A program made the translations under genes and the position numbers. DNA of 64,000 bases from Panacibacter microcysteis (GTDB lineage Bacteria > Bacteroidota > Bacteroidia > Chitinophagales > Chitinophagaceae): NCBI RefSeq assembly GCF_015831355.1, contig NZ_JADWYR010000002.1:1240001-1304000 (forward strand), read 5' to 3'. The notes under the pieces are model-generated. The model did not search any database, was not told where the DNA came from, and saw only the letters and a program-made list of their open reading frames with translations. Positions 9,945 to 17,693 of this stretch are shown piece by piece (the stretch's first letter is position 1; each line of letters opens with the position of its first letter).

Positions 9945-10250
9945 TTAACCTGGCAGGTTTGCGCTCAACATTTCATAGTGTTCTACAACCGGAAAAGGAT
10001 CGTAATAATGATGCAACAATTTTTTCCATTCCAGGTATTGCAGAGATTGCCTGAACCCAATGGTGTGGTCTTCCAGTTTTTGCCATTCCACCAGCAGTAA
10101 GTATTTATTTGCCTGTTCCACACACCTGCGTAATGAATGTTTAATGTAACCATCTATCGAAGAAATATACTTTCCTGCGGTTTGAAAATCTTTTTCAAAC
10201 GCAGACTCCTGCCCTGGTTTTATATTAAGTATTGCCACTTCAAGTATCAT
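9945..10250 (-). CDS. Antibiotic biosynthesis monooxygenase (ABM) domain protein
   Basis: A 101-residue single-domain protein with the dimeric alpha+beta barrel (ABM/YgiN-like) pattern: an initial strand EVAILNIKPGQE, a helix with EKDFQTAGKYI, GYIKHSLRR, a YLLLVEWQ strand and HTIGFRQS near the end. Members act as cofactor-free quinol monooxygenases or as small stress enzymes. The substrate cannot be read here. It lies 35 bases downstream of a second small gene on the same strand and probably forms an operon with it. Confidence 0.8.
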   Translation of the reverse strand: MILEVAILNIKPGQESAFEKDFQTAGKYISSIDGYIKHSLRRCVEQANKYLLLVEWQKLEDHTIGFRQSLQYLEWKKLLHHYYDPFPVVEHYEMLSANLPG

Positions 10251-10285
10251 CGTATTTAATTAAAATTTTTTTGCTGTTAACATTG

Positions 10286-10537
10286 CTAACGTAAAATAAC
10301 TGTAAGCTCATCTGCCAGCAATTGCAATAGTTGCTTATCGATTTTTTCCAGCTTCTTTACATCCTGGCCTGGTATAGTTACCACGCGAAAATTACTTTCT
10401 TCATCGCGTTCAAAGTAAACATCCATCTCATCAATTTGTACGACTATCTTATAACTAAAACCTTGCAGCAGCAGGTGTGCTTTAAAATCGCGGCTGGTTT
10501 CATTGTAGTTGGTGGTGAGAATAAATTCGTCCGTCAT
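10286..10537 (-). CDS. Small conserved-looking protein, function unknown
   Basis: An 83-residue acidic soluble protein starting MTDEFILTTNY. A longer in-frame start at 10642 exists, but the extra residues look non-coding, so I take the internal ATG at 10537. No transmembrane segment, signal or known motif is visible. The pattern is strand-rich (KAHLLLQGFSYKIVVQIDEMDVYFERD) followed by a charged helix (VKKLEKIDKQLLQLLADEL). It precedes the ABM-domain gene in a probable two-gene operon. Confidence 0.65.
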   Translation of the reverse strand: MTDEFILTTNYNETSRDFKAHLLLQGFSYKIVVQIDEMDVYFERDEESNFRVVTIPGQDVKKLEKIDKQLLQLLADELTVILR

Positions 10538-10832
10538 TATACTGCGAAAGTAATGGCTTGTTGTAAATCCTGAGCCGGTTTCCAAAATTAACATAAGCGT
10601 ATTGGCATTACGGGTTACAAAAACTTCAGGGGTTGTTACCAAAACAGTGCATTATACTATGGCTGCAACATTCTAAAAAACCTGCATGCTAATCCTGGTC
10701 ATGTTTTTTTAAAATACAAGCGGTTAAATTGCTATGGTTATACCTGCAATTGTTTCATTGCTTCAGCACCCGATTAACCTTTGAAAAATTACCAACCCAT
10801 ATTGGTTACTAACTACAAAAATTGCCATTAAT

Positions 10833-12587
10833 ATGAGAAAAATAATTACCTGCCTGTTATGCATTGTATCGTTTATAGGCAAAGCACAGGTTACAACAGC
10901 ATGGGTAAATGAACCGCGTGGTGTTTCAGTCGCAACCGATCTGTTCAACAATGTTTACACTGCAGATTGGGATTATAGTCCCGGTGGAGATATTACCCTC
11001 ACAAAACGAAATACTTCGGGCGAAATTCAATGGCAGGCTTCTTTTGATAACACAGACCAGACAAGACATGAAGTAGCTACCTGGGTTGAAACAGATCATC
11101 AGAATAACGTATTTGTTACCGGCACAATAAGATCAGGTTACTCCAACCCGGTAAACGCCGCAAGCATTGTTATGAAGTATTCGTCTTCCGGCACTTTGCT
11201 TTGGCGTAAGGTGTACGAAAGCAGTTTCGACGGCTCTTCTACAAAAAAATGTGTCACAGATGCCAACGATAACATCTACGTACTAGGCCTGGGCAATGGC
11301 CCCTCAGGGCTCGTAACCAGTGTAAAAAAAATTACCCCGGATGGAACTACTGCGTGGACTTATTACGATGATGCAGGAATAGGCGCACCGCTAAACATTA
11401 AACTTACACCCGATAACAAAATACTGATAACAGGACGGGGCATAACCGGAAGCGTAAACGGATATTCAAAGATCGACCTTGAAGGCAATAACATATGGAA
11501 CTATGCAGGTGTTTTGAGCTTGTATACAGGCGATGCAGCAGGTGATCTGTATGGCAACACATACCTTACACATCATGAGTATGTACTAAATGGTAAAGGT
11601 GTGATAAAAAAATTATCGCCCGCAGGAAATATTTTGTGGCAAAAGCTACATGATGTGATTGGCTACCTGGCAGAGGTCGGTTCGGATAATCAGCCCGTCA
11701 TCAGCGGATTTCCCAACAACGGTAACGGCGGCGCTGCGTTTGCAAAATTTGACAGCAGCGGAACGATGCTGTGGCAAAATCTTGATGCTGACGGGCCATT
11801 GTACAACCTGTTATTACCTGCACAAATGAAACTGGATGCCATTAACAATGCCTACCTCGCGGCAGGCACATTAACAGAGATGGCTGTCTGCAAAATAAAC
11901 AGTAACGGCACTATCGGCTGGACTCATTCAACGAGCGGGGGATTTGCCTACGGCTTGGATATTGGAAATGACAATAACATATATGTGGTTGGCGGATATA
12001 CCGCTAAATTTATGCAAGCACCTCTGTGTACAACCCCTGTTGGTTTAACTGTTTCAAACATCAATGCCAATAAAGCCAGATTAAACTGGTTGCCCGTACC
12101 CGGTGCGTATGGATACGAAATATGGGCGAAGCCTATAGCTGCCAGTCGATGGAAGAAAGTAATCACCGGGGCAGGCAGTAATACATTTATTGCCAGGGGA
12201 CTTACCTGTAGCACCGTTTATGAATGGAAAATCCGGACAATCTGTGACAGTTCCCGGAATACAACATCTCCATTTTCTGCAGTGCAAAACTTTACCACTG
12301 TTGCCTGCACCAGCGCTGTAAACACCGCAGATCATTATGCCATAACGTTGAATGACAAACAACAGTTGATCTACCCTAACCCTGCAAAACCGGGTGGAAT
12401 TGTGTACGTAAAGAATATTTATGCAAATACCGCATATAAACTCTTTACCGCCAGTGCTGCAATTGTAGCAAGCGGCATGAGCACTGCCGGCACTATAAAA
12501 TTGCCGGCAAACCTGTCAACAGGTACTTACTATATCGAAATATACGGTGCGCCAACAGCCAGGCAAAAAATTATAATCATTCGCTAG
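10833..12587 (+). CDS. Secreted beta-propeller/Fn3 protein with T9SS sorting domain
   Basis: A 584-residue exported protein. It has a signal peptide (IITCLLCIVSFIGKAQ) and repeated blades of the SBBP/PQQ-like kind through residue about 390 (NVFVTGTIRSG, NIYVLGLGNG, NAYLAAGTL, NIYVVGGYT). A fibronectin type III domain (TTPVGLTVSNINANKARLNW ... YEWKIRTIC) spans about 395-490. A C-terminal type A sorting domain starts near YPNPAKPGGIVYV and ends GTYYIEIYG. It is probably a cell-surface or secreted protein routed through T9SS. The ligand or substrate is unknown. It stands alone with a terminator downstream. Confidence 0.82.
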   Translation: MRKIITCLLCIVSFIGKAQVTTAWVNEPRGVSVATDLFNNVYTADWDYSPGGDITLTKRNTSGEIQWQASFDNTDQTRHEVATWVETDHQNNVFVTGTIRSGYSNPVNAASIVMKYSSSGTLLWRKVYESSFDGSSTKKCVTDANDNIYVLGLGNGPSGLVTSVKKITPDGTTAWTYYDDAGIGAPLNIKLTPDNKILITGRGITGSVNGYSKIDLEGNNIWNYAGVLSLYTGDAAGDLYGNTYLTHHEYVLNGKGVIKKLSPAGNILWQKLHDVIGYLAEVGSDNQPVISGFPNNGNGGAAFAKFDSSGTMLWQNLDADGPLYNLLLPAQMKLDAINNAYLAAGTLTEMAVCKINSNGTIGWTHSTSGGFAYGLDIGNDNNIYVVGGYTAKFMQAPLCTTPVGLTVSNINANKARLNWLPVPGAYGYEIWAKPIAASRWKKVITGAGSNTFIARGLTCSTVYEWKIRTICDSSRNTTSPFSAVQNFTTVACTSAVNTADHYAITLNDKQQLIYPNPAKPGGIVYVKNIYANTAYKLFTASAAIVASGMSTAGTIKLPANLSTGTYYIEIYGAPTARQKIIIIR

Positions 12588-12629
12588 AATGTAGATACTT
12601 TTTTATAACTGCAGTAGCAAAAAACTTAC

Positions 12630-12657
12630 AGGAGCCCGCAAGGGCTTCTTTATTTAT
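12630..12657 (+). terminator. Probable terminator after the T9SS beta-propeller gene
   Basis: AGCCC pairs with GGGCT around a GCAA tetraloop, followed by TCTTTATTTATT. The stem is short, so confidence is moderate. Confidence 0.5.
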
Positions 12658-12798
12658 TCAAAACCGGAACACGGGTAACCTTTCTTTTGTTATTGTTATG
12701 CGAACCCTCAAGCGGCTATTTTCACAACTGATACATTACCAGGATTGAGCGTTGCGATTTTAGTAGCGGGCAACATACGGGTACTGAACCGCTGCAGG

Positions 12799-13497
12799 CT
12801 ATGCTCTGCTGCCCACCGGCACAGCCCTTATGCCGTATACCAACAAATAAGCGATCATCCAAAACTCACCGGCTGTTGCGGGTATAACAAGCATACCAGT
12901 ATAAGCGCTTTGAAATCCTGCACAGTTAAGGCACGTTTGTAAAAGATAACCTGCTCCGCCTGCTATAAGTATTCTGCCCAACCATAGCGGCATGCTGCGG
13001 GAAGTGATTACCATATAACCCATCGGCAGTAGCCAAAGCCCAAAAAACAAACCACCTACAGACCATGCGTTTGCGATTATACCCATTAATATTTGTACCC
13101 CGATTATTTTTTCACGTGGCGTTGAGAACGATGAGCCGGCAATATCGATGATGGCGCTCATTGACGTTGCACTAACCATGATTATTACCGCATTTACTGT
13201 GCCCCAGATTGCCAATACCAAAGCAGCCCATCTATTAATACCGCAAAACAATTTATAAAACCATACTGCAGTAAGTGCCTGCGCAACGATAATAAGTAAT
13301 TCAAAAAAAAGCCGGGTTCTTGCAACCGGCGCCAGGTCAATGACATTATTCAATGTTTGCTGCGGATCATCACCAACAAAAATACGGGGATGAAAAACCA
13401 TGAACCCGAAAACACCGGAAACTGCCAGTAGCAGGTACCACAGCCCTGCAATTCTTGCGGTTTTAACCAACCGGGCGTGTTGTATACTTGTATCCAT
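12799..13497 (-). CDS. DUF4386 family membrane protein
   Basis: A 232-residue integral membrane protein with about six hydrophobic helices. It matches the DUF4386 pattern: an early RIAGLWYLLLAVSGVFGF helix, FFELLIIVAQALTAVWFYKLF, a LLPMGYMVITSRSMPLWLGRIL stretch and a C-terminal GEFWMIAYLL helix. The family has no established biochemical role. In Bacteroidota it often lies next to regulators and small reductases, as here, where an HxlR regulator gene lies 230 bases upstream on the same strand. Confidence 0.8.
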   Translation of the reverse strand: MDTSIQHARLVKTARIAGLWYLLLAVSGVFGFMVFHPRIFVGDDPQQTLNNVIDLAPVARTRLFFELLIIVAQALTAVWFYKLFCGINRWAALVLAIWGTVNAVIIMVSATSMSAIIDIAGSSFSTPREKIIGVQILMGIIANAWSVGGLFFGLWLLPMGYMVITSRSMPLWLGRILIAGGAGYLLQTCLNCAGFQSAYTGMLVIPATAGEFWMIAYLLVYGIRAVPVGSRA

Positions 13498-13613
13498 ATT
13501 TGCTGCTTTTTATTGTGGTTGGTTTTTTCACAGGAGCGCTTACCGGCACAGACGCCAGCGCACCAATACGAAACCGCTACCGCATCGCTGCTGCCGCCAT
13601 GAAAAAGGAAAGC

Positions 13614-13642
13614 ACAAGTGAGTGACACAACAGGCGATGCCA
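13614..13642 (+). repeat. Dispersed repeat, type A with GATGCCA tail
   Basis: ACAAGTGAGTGACACAACAG followed by GCGATGCCA, preceded by a GCCGCCATGAAAAAGGAA arm. It sits between the DUF4386 and HxlR genes. Confidence 0.8.
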
Positions 13643-13724
13643 CATGGAACCGATGCTCACCCAATTATTTTTTTCATGGTTTCTTCAAGCTCTTTTTACT
13701 ATAGCCGTATTGGATTTCCTGCGC

Positions 13725-14063
13725 CTACGGTTGTTGTTTTGCTATCATTTTAAGGCCGTAATTCCTGATGGCTGTAATAAGTTCTATGATGTCTTTGCCC
13801 TGCTCTGTAAGACTGTACTCCGTTTTGGGCGGTACTACAGCATACACCTTGCGTTCAATATAACCATCTTCTTCCAGTTCTCTCAACTGGCTTGTGAGCA
13901 TTTTATCAGAGATGTGCGGAATGTCTTTGCGCAATTCGCCATAGCGCATCACGTGGTCTTTTAATCGCCATAAGATGGGAGCCTTCCACGTACCCCCTAT
14001 TTGTTCCATAACCAGTTGCACAGGGTTGTAATAAATTTTACCGTTGTAGTTAAAATCAGGCAT
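13725..14063 (-). CDS. HxlR-family transcriptional regulator
   Basis: A 112-residue winged-helix protein with the HxlR core: NPVQLVMEQIGGTWKAPILW, then RYGELRKDIPHISDKMLTSQLRELEEDGYIER, the VPPKTEYSLTEQGK wing and a terminal helix. HxlR/YodB proteins commonly sense electrophiles, formaldehyde or thiol stress. This one lacks the usual N-terminal Cys. It is divergent from a DJ-1/PfpI gene, with a 21-bp palindrome between them at 14098-14118 as a likely operator, so it probably controls itself and that gene. Confidence 0.88.
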   Translation of the reverse strand: MPDFNYNGKIYYNPVQLVMEQIGGTWKAPILWRLKDHVMRYGELRKDIPHISDKMLTSQLRELEEDGYIERKVYAVVPPKTEYSLTEQGKDIIELITAIRNYGLKMIAKQQP

Positions 14064-14097
14064 TATATGTAACGATTGGTGGCAGCATTACTTACCC

Positions 14098-14118
14098 AAA
14101 AGTGCGTATCGCACTTTT
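14098..14118. promoter_or_regulatory. Candidate HxlR operator palindrome
   Basis: Perfect 9-bp arms AAAAGTGCG and CGCACTTTT are separated by TAT. They lie 35 bases upstream of the HxlR start and 110 bases upstream of the divergent DJ-1/PfpI start. Confidence 0.65.
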
Positions 14119-14227
14119 TGGTTATACTGCTTGCGAAGGTAGATATGGCAGTGATATTTGTGGTACAAAAGTTTTTGGGGGCACTAAGCAGTGCACCACG
14201 AGTATTTAACACATCAAACCAAACATA

Positions 14228-14987
14228 ATGATTACAGAAGTAAACAGCTACGTGCATTTTCATGGTGCACCTGCAAAAGGTAAGATTTTAATGGTGGCCA
14301 GTTCGCCGGCTGTAAGCACACAAACAGGCTGGCCTATTGGTTTTTTGGGCTGCAGAACTAACACATCCGTTACGGGTTTTCCAGGAGGCTGGTTATATGG
14401 TAACACTGGTTTCTACTGCCGGTGGCAAACTTGAAATGGACAGCTATTCTAATCCCACGGATGCAAGCGGATACTCGGCCGGGGATGTTATTTCTTTGGG
14501 CTATATGCAGCAGCAATCGTTTAATGATATGCTGGCAAATACGCAAAAGCTTACGGAAGCAGATGTTGCCGACTATGATGCTATTTTTCTGGTAGGCGGA
14601 CAGGGCCCGATGTACACATTCAGGGGGAATAAAGGCCTTGAGAAATTATTCGTTGCCTTCTATGAAGCGGGTAAGCCCAGTGCAGCGGTTTGTCATTCCA
14701 CCACGCTGTTACTGGAAGCAAAGAAAACGGATGGAGAATTATTGGTGCATGGTAAAACATGGACAGGCTTTGCCAATGCTGAAGAAGATTACGCTGATGA
14801 GGCAGCAGGTATAAAAATTCAACCCTACCGCATAGAAACAACAGCAGGCAAACTGACCGGCACCACATTTAAAGTGGCCGCAGCATTTAGCAGCTATGCA
14901 ATTGCTGATGGAAATTTGATTACGGGCCAGCAACAGAACAGCGGTGCTGCGGCGGCAGAACTGGTAGTGAAAGCATTGAACAGGTAA
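14228..14987 (+). pseudogene. DJ-1/PfpI family protein, frameshifted at a T6 tract
   Basis: Two overlapping frames together encode one DJ-1/PfpI (class I glutamine amidotransferase-like) protein of about 252 residues. The first frame, from ATG 14228, gives KGKILMVASS through QTGWPIGF. The second continues with FWAAELTHPLRVFQEAGYMVTLVS. They join only if the TTTTTT run at 14341-14346 had five Ts. The catalytic Cys is in AAVCHSTTLLL, and VGGQGPMYTF is present. These proteins act as chaperones, glyoxalases or peptidases in carbonyl stress. The gene is divergent from HxlR with a shared operator. The shift may be a real mutation, slippage or a sequencing error. Confidence 0.8.
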
Positions 14988-15097
14988 TAGCTCAATTATA
15001 AAAAAGCATTACCAAAGTCTTGCCATAAGCTGGCGGTAATACATTGAACAAATACCAGGAAAAGTAAAGCGACAGACGGTTATTTATTTTAAATTTA

Positions 15098-15718
15098 ATG
15101 ATGATGAAAATTGCAGTAATAGGATCGGGTAATGTAGGCGGTGCACTTGCGCAGCAATGGATTAAAGCGGGTCACACCGTTTTGATCGGTGCAAACTTTC
15201 CGTTGAGCGGTAAAAGCATTGAGCTTGCCACAAAGATTGGCGAAGACAGGTTTGCGGTGATTGAAAATGCGGTAAAACAATGCGACGTTATTTTGATTGC
15301 CACACCAGCAACAGCCATATTTGACATTATTCAGCAGATGGGTGACGTTTCAGGTAAGGTTATCATAGATGCCTCGAATGCCGTAATGAAAGGTCCTGAA
15401 CCTTACCCGACAGTTTATCATTGCCTGGCCGACAGAACCAGTGCTGCGATTGTGAAATGTTTTAATACTACCGGTTTTGAGAATATGCTGAACCCTGTGT
15501 ACAATAACGAACGTATCGATATGTTTATGGCTGGTGACAGTGATAAAGCCAAAGAAACTGCCCGGCAACTGGCACTTGATTGCGGTTTTGGCGGCTGTAT
15601 TGATTTTGGCAAAGCAGACAAAGTTGTACTGCTGGAACAATTTGCATTGTCGTGGATAAACCTTGCAATCATGCAAGGTAATGGACGAGATATGGCATTT
15701 AAGGTTGTGCGCCGGTGA
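15098..15718 (+). CDS. NADPH-dependent F420 reductase-like oxidoreductase
   Basis: A 206-residue protein with an N-terminal Rossmann motif (KIAVIGSGNVGGALAQQW) and the F420-dependent NADP oxidoreductase fold: VILIATPATAIFDI, KVIIDASNAV, VKCFNTTGFENM and a C-terminal dimer helix. In bacteria without F420, such proteins usually reduce small carbonyls or quinones with NADPH. It follows the DJ-1/PfpI gene by 110 bases on the same strand, which fits a stress role. A distant paralogue is at 23881-24528. The 3' end abuts the left end of the first cassette-like array. Confidence 0.82.
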   Translation: MMMKIAVIGSGNVGGALAQQWIKAGHTVLIGANFPLSGKSIELATKIGEDRFAVIENAVKQCDVILIATPATAIFDIIQQMGDVSGKVIIDASNAVMKGPEPYPTVYHCLADRTSAAIVKCFNTTGFENMLNPVYNNERIDMFMAGDSDKAKETARQLALDCGFGGCIDFGKADKVVLLEQFALSWINLAIMQGNGRDMAFKVVRR

Positions 15719-15762
15719 TATGCTTCGCCGGAAGAGTTGACAGCATTGTTGAATGGCAGCAT

Positions 15763-15822
15763 CCGCTGCTGACTGCTCCAATGTGAGGCCTCAGTATTGG
15801 CAATACTTGTGTTAGCCTCAAC
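15763..15822 (-). repeat. attC-like half site at the distal end of array 1
   Basis: Read on the minus strand it runs GGCTAACACAAGTATTGCCA, ATACTGAGGC, then CATTGGAGCAGTCAGCAGCGG. It aligns with the half sites at 28815-28872 and 25890-25923 (both TAACAT.GTATTG.CAATA then GGGGCTTGACA). The partner arm is missing, replaced by the 3' end of the reductase gene. Confidence 0.55.
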
Positions 15823-16125
15823 AATGTCGCTCTGAAGCATTGATTTCATTTTTTTGTCAACCAAATGAAATTTAGCCCATTCCTCTTTGCTCTTAATGTT
15901 GACTGATGCTGGATAATCAATTAACCAATTAACCTTTTCGATTTCAATACTTGTGATATCAGTCAAATCAAAACTGTAGCTCTTTGTCTTTAGCAATGAA
16001 GTCAGGTATTTTATTTTTACGTGTCTATCGTCAGGGATGAAATTTGTTAAGTATTTGCGTTCTCCGAAAAAGGCTCTGATTAAACTTCCAATAATAAGTC
16101 AAAGGCCGAATAAGATATTAAACGC
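15823..16125 (-). pseudogene. Decayed cassette gene, function unknown
   Basis: On the minus strand an open frame reads LIIGSLIRAFFGERKY, then FIPDDRHVKIKYLTSLL, FDLTDITSIEIEKVNWLI, and ends near KKMKSMLQSD at the half attC. A TGA at 16099-16101 interrupts what looks like a membrane segment (AFNILFGL-stop-LIIGSLIRAFF). No start codon remains and the frame runs on through the attC-like site, so both ends are lost. The protein-like hydrophobic and charged pattern and AT-rich codons match its neighbours. I take it as the broken last cassette of array 1. Confidence 0.45.
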
Positions 16126-16220
16126 TTTGCAGTTGGTTGATGTTAGTTTGTCGAGCTGAAGCCACACCTGCACTAAACCCAAAGTTGGTGGCTGGCGTTT
16201 TCTGTCTGCTTTGAATTGCT

Positions 16221-16739
16221 TTACCAAATAAATTGATGTTCTGCAAAGTCTTCACTTTGTTTATATTCATTGTTTGTCCCAAAATAAATTTCAGATTCAT
16301 GATAAAATAATAACGCCCAAGTCAAACTTTGGTCAATTATTGTTAAGTCATCAGAATAATAAAAGCTGTCAAAATATTTTATGAACAGTTTCCAAGGTAC
16401 AATCATTGCTTGGTCAGGTTGCCACGAAAGAAAGACTTGCTTATCAAACGGAAGTCCACGATGATAAAGCCATTTTTTAATTACTTTCTTATTGTCAAAG
16501 TCAATTTTTGCTTTGTCAATAGTTTTGAAAAAATTCGCTTTAAATGGAACGTCGTCATGAAGTCTTGAATTTGAAATATAATCCCACAAAAATTTAGAAG
16601 CAAGGTTGTCTAATGGTTGGAGTTGGTCTAAATGTAGTTCAGGCAGATTGTCATATTTATCGTCAGTGAACCGCCAACTTAAACTAAAATCCTTCATTGG
16701 GATTGTGTGCTCATAAATGTTTCCAAAGTCTACTACCAT
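16221..16739 (-). CDS. Cassette-borne protein of unknown function
   Basis: A 172-residue, acidic, aromatic-rich soluble protein starting MVVDFGNIYEH. It has no signal or membrane segment. Visible blocks are LSWRFTDDKYDNLPELHLDQLQPL, FLWDYISNSRLHDDVPF, VPWKLFIKYFDSFYYSDDLTIIDQSLTW and LLFYHESEIYFGTNNEY. The last resembles SMI1/immunity-like families by its many aromatics and acidic residues, but I cannot assign it. Its codon use is more AT-rich than the surrounding chromosome. It is the fourth gene of array 1. Confidence 0.65.
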   Translation of the reverse strand: MVVDFGNIYEHTIPMKDFSLSWRFTDDKYDNLPELHLDQLQPLDNLASKFLWDYISNSRLHDDVPFKANFFKTIDKAKIDFDNKKVIKKWLYHRGLPFDKQVFLSWQPDQAMIVPWKLFIKYFDSFYYSDDLTIIDQSLTWALLFYHESEIYFGTNNEYKQSEDFAEHQFIW

Positions 16740-16778
16740 TTACTTGTAAAATTATTAGGGCATTCCAATAATGCTTAC

Positions 16779-16987
16779 TACTAACGTTCGAGGCTTGCCA
16801 AAGAGTTGATATTTTATAATTGCCTGCCTTCAAACTGAAGCCGCAGCATTGTGTTAAATACTCCGCCATGATCTGTTCTTTTAAATCCATGATTTGGTTG
16901 ATTTTTAGTCAACCTATTTCAGGACGAGACAACAAAAAGCTGATGCTGGGTTCCGTCAGCCGGCATAGCAGCAAGCCGATGTTGTGC
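16779..16987 (-). repeat. attC-like site interrupted by an orfA fragment
   Basis: In gene orientation the outer ends are GCACAAC and GTTAGTA. The inner arms CGGCTTGC and GGCAAGCC are complementary. Between the arms lies 16820-16932, which is not part of the palindrome but matches the start of the IS-derived repeat at 25.8 and 28.8 kb. Confidence 0.5.
16820..16932 (-). mobile_element. IS3-type orfA fragment (third, truncated copy)
   Basis: The minus strand reads TGTCTCGTCCTGAAATAGG then an ATG opening MDLKEQIMAEYLTQCCGF. This is the N-terminus of the helix-turn-helix OrfA also encoded at 25681-25829 and 28610-28770, cut after about 18 codons. Confidence 0.6.
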
Positions 16988-16994
16988 GTTCGCT

Positions 16995-17465
16995 TTATTT
17001 TGTTTCGTGACTTACAAAATACAGGCTTGCAGTTCCTTTATATTTCATTATTAACTCTGTGATTTGGTCCTTGTCCTGTTCAAGACGAGTAATGTCAAAC
17101 TTCATATCCGCATACTCCTTGAAATGTAATACCAAATCAATATTACGGTTTTCACTGTAGCGATAATAAAGGGTTGAAAAGCTCTCAATCATGTCCCAAG
17201 TAAAAAAGCCTTTGTCCCGTAGCTCAATTCCCTCTTTATTTAAAATTATTTCCGCTTTACGTGTAATTAACTCGTTTAAGAAATAACCAAGCAACGTGAA
17301 AAAAACAATGCCTAAAATGATTGTAAAAGTTGGGCTTTCTTTGTAGATAATTCTGGTCTTCTCATAAGGACCAACGAAGTAATAGATAATCAAACCCGCC
17401 GTCAATAAAACAATACCGATTTGCTTCTTTTTAGACTGTCTGATTACGAACTGGTCTTCCAACAT
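16995..17465 (-). CDS. Cassette-borne two-helix membrane protein, PH-like
   Basis: A 156-residue protein with two transmembrane helices in the first third (GIVLLTAGLIIYYFVG and FTIILGIVFFTLLGYFL). A soluble domain follows with a bacterial PH-like pattern: LNKEGIELRDKGFFTWDMIESFSTLYYR, then LVLHFKEYADMKFDITRLEQD and a closing helix. This layout resembles STM3941-type hypothetical proteins. No function is known. It is the third gene of array 1, followed by an attC-like site carrying an orfA fragment. Confidence 0.68.
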   Translation of the reverse strand: MLEDQFVIRQSKKKQIGIVLLTAGLIIYYFVGPYEKTRIIYKESPTFTIILGIVFFTLLGYFLNELITRKAEIILNKEGIELRDKGFFTWDMIESFSTLYYRYSENRNIDLVLHFKEYADMKFDITRLEQDKDQITELIMKYKGTASLYFVSHETK

Positions 17466-17541
17466 ACTATATCTGCAATAGCTTATCTGGCGATGAAAAA
17501 ATTAGTTTGAATGGTTTTGAGCCGATCTAACTTGAAATGAC

Positions 17542-17673
17542 GCCTAACGGTCTACTGCTTGCCGAAGTAGCGGGAATAGCATTCCATTAGTTCAAATATA
17601 GTTATATCGTTCAATAGAATTCCTGTTGCTGATAACTCCTGTCAGCCGCTATTTTGGCAAGCAAATGTTAGCG
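17542..17673 (-). repeat. Best attC-like site (132 bp) in array 1
   Basis: In gene orientation it starts CGCTAAC and ends GTTAGGC, and the second fits the integron core GTTRRRY fully. The inner arms GCTTGCCAAAATAGCGG and CCGCTACTTCGGCAAGC pair over 17 positions with two mismatches. It lies just after the NADAR stop. Confidence 0.65.
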
Positions 17674-17693
17674 GCTGTTTTATTGTTCTTTGA

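Noticed and set aside
13350-13664. Overlapping minus-strand frame upstream of the DUF4386 gene
   Set aside because: It translates the type A repeat and the DUF4386 start region out of frame.
15350-15822. Minus-strand frame overlapping the reductase gene (15098-15718)
   Set aside because: The reductase has clear Rossmann motifs. The antisense frame has no protein-like pattern beyond the cassette remnant.
16105-16200. A possible short attC-like site between the gene at 16221 and the decayed cassette
   Set aside because: CGCCAGCCACC and GGTGTGGC can pair, but the outer core sites are not convincing, so I did not list it as a feature.
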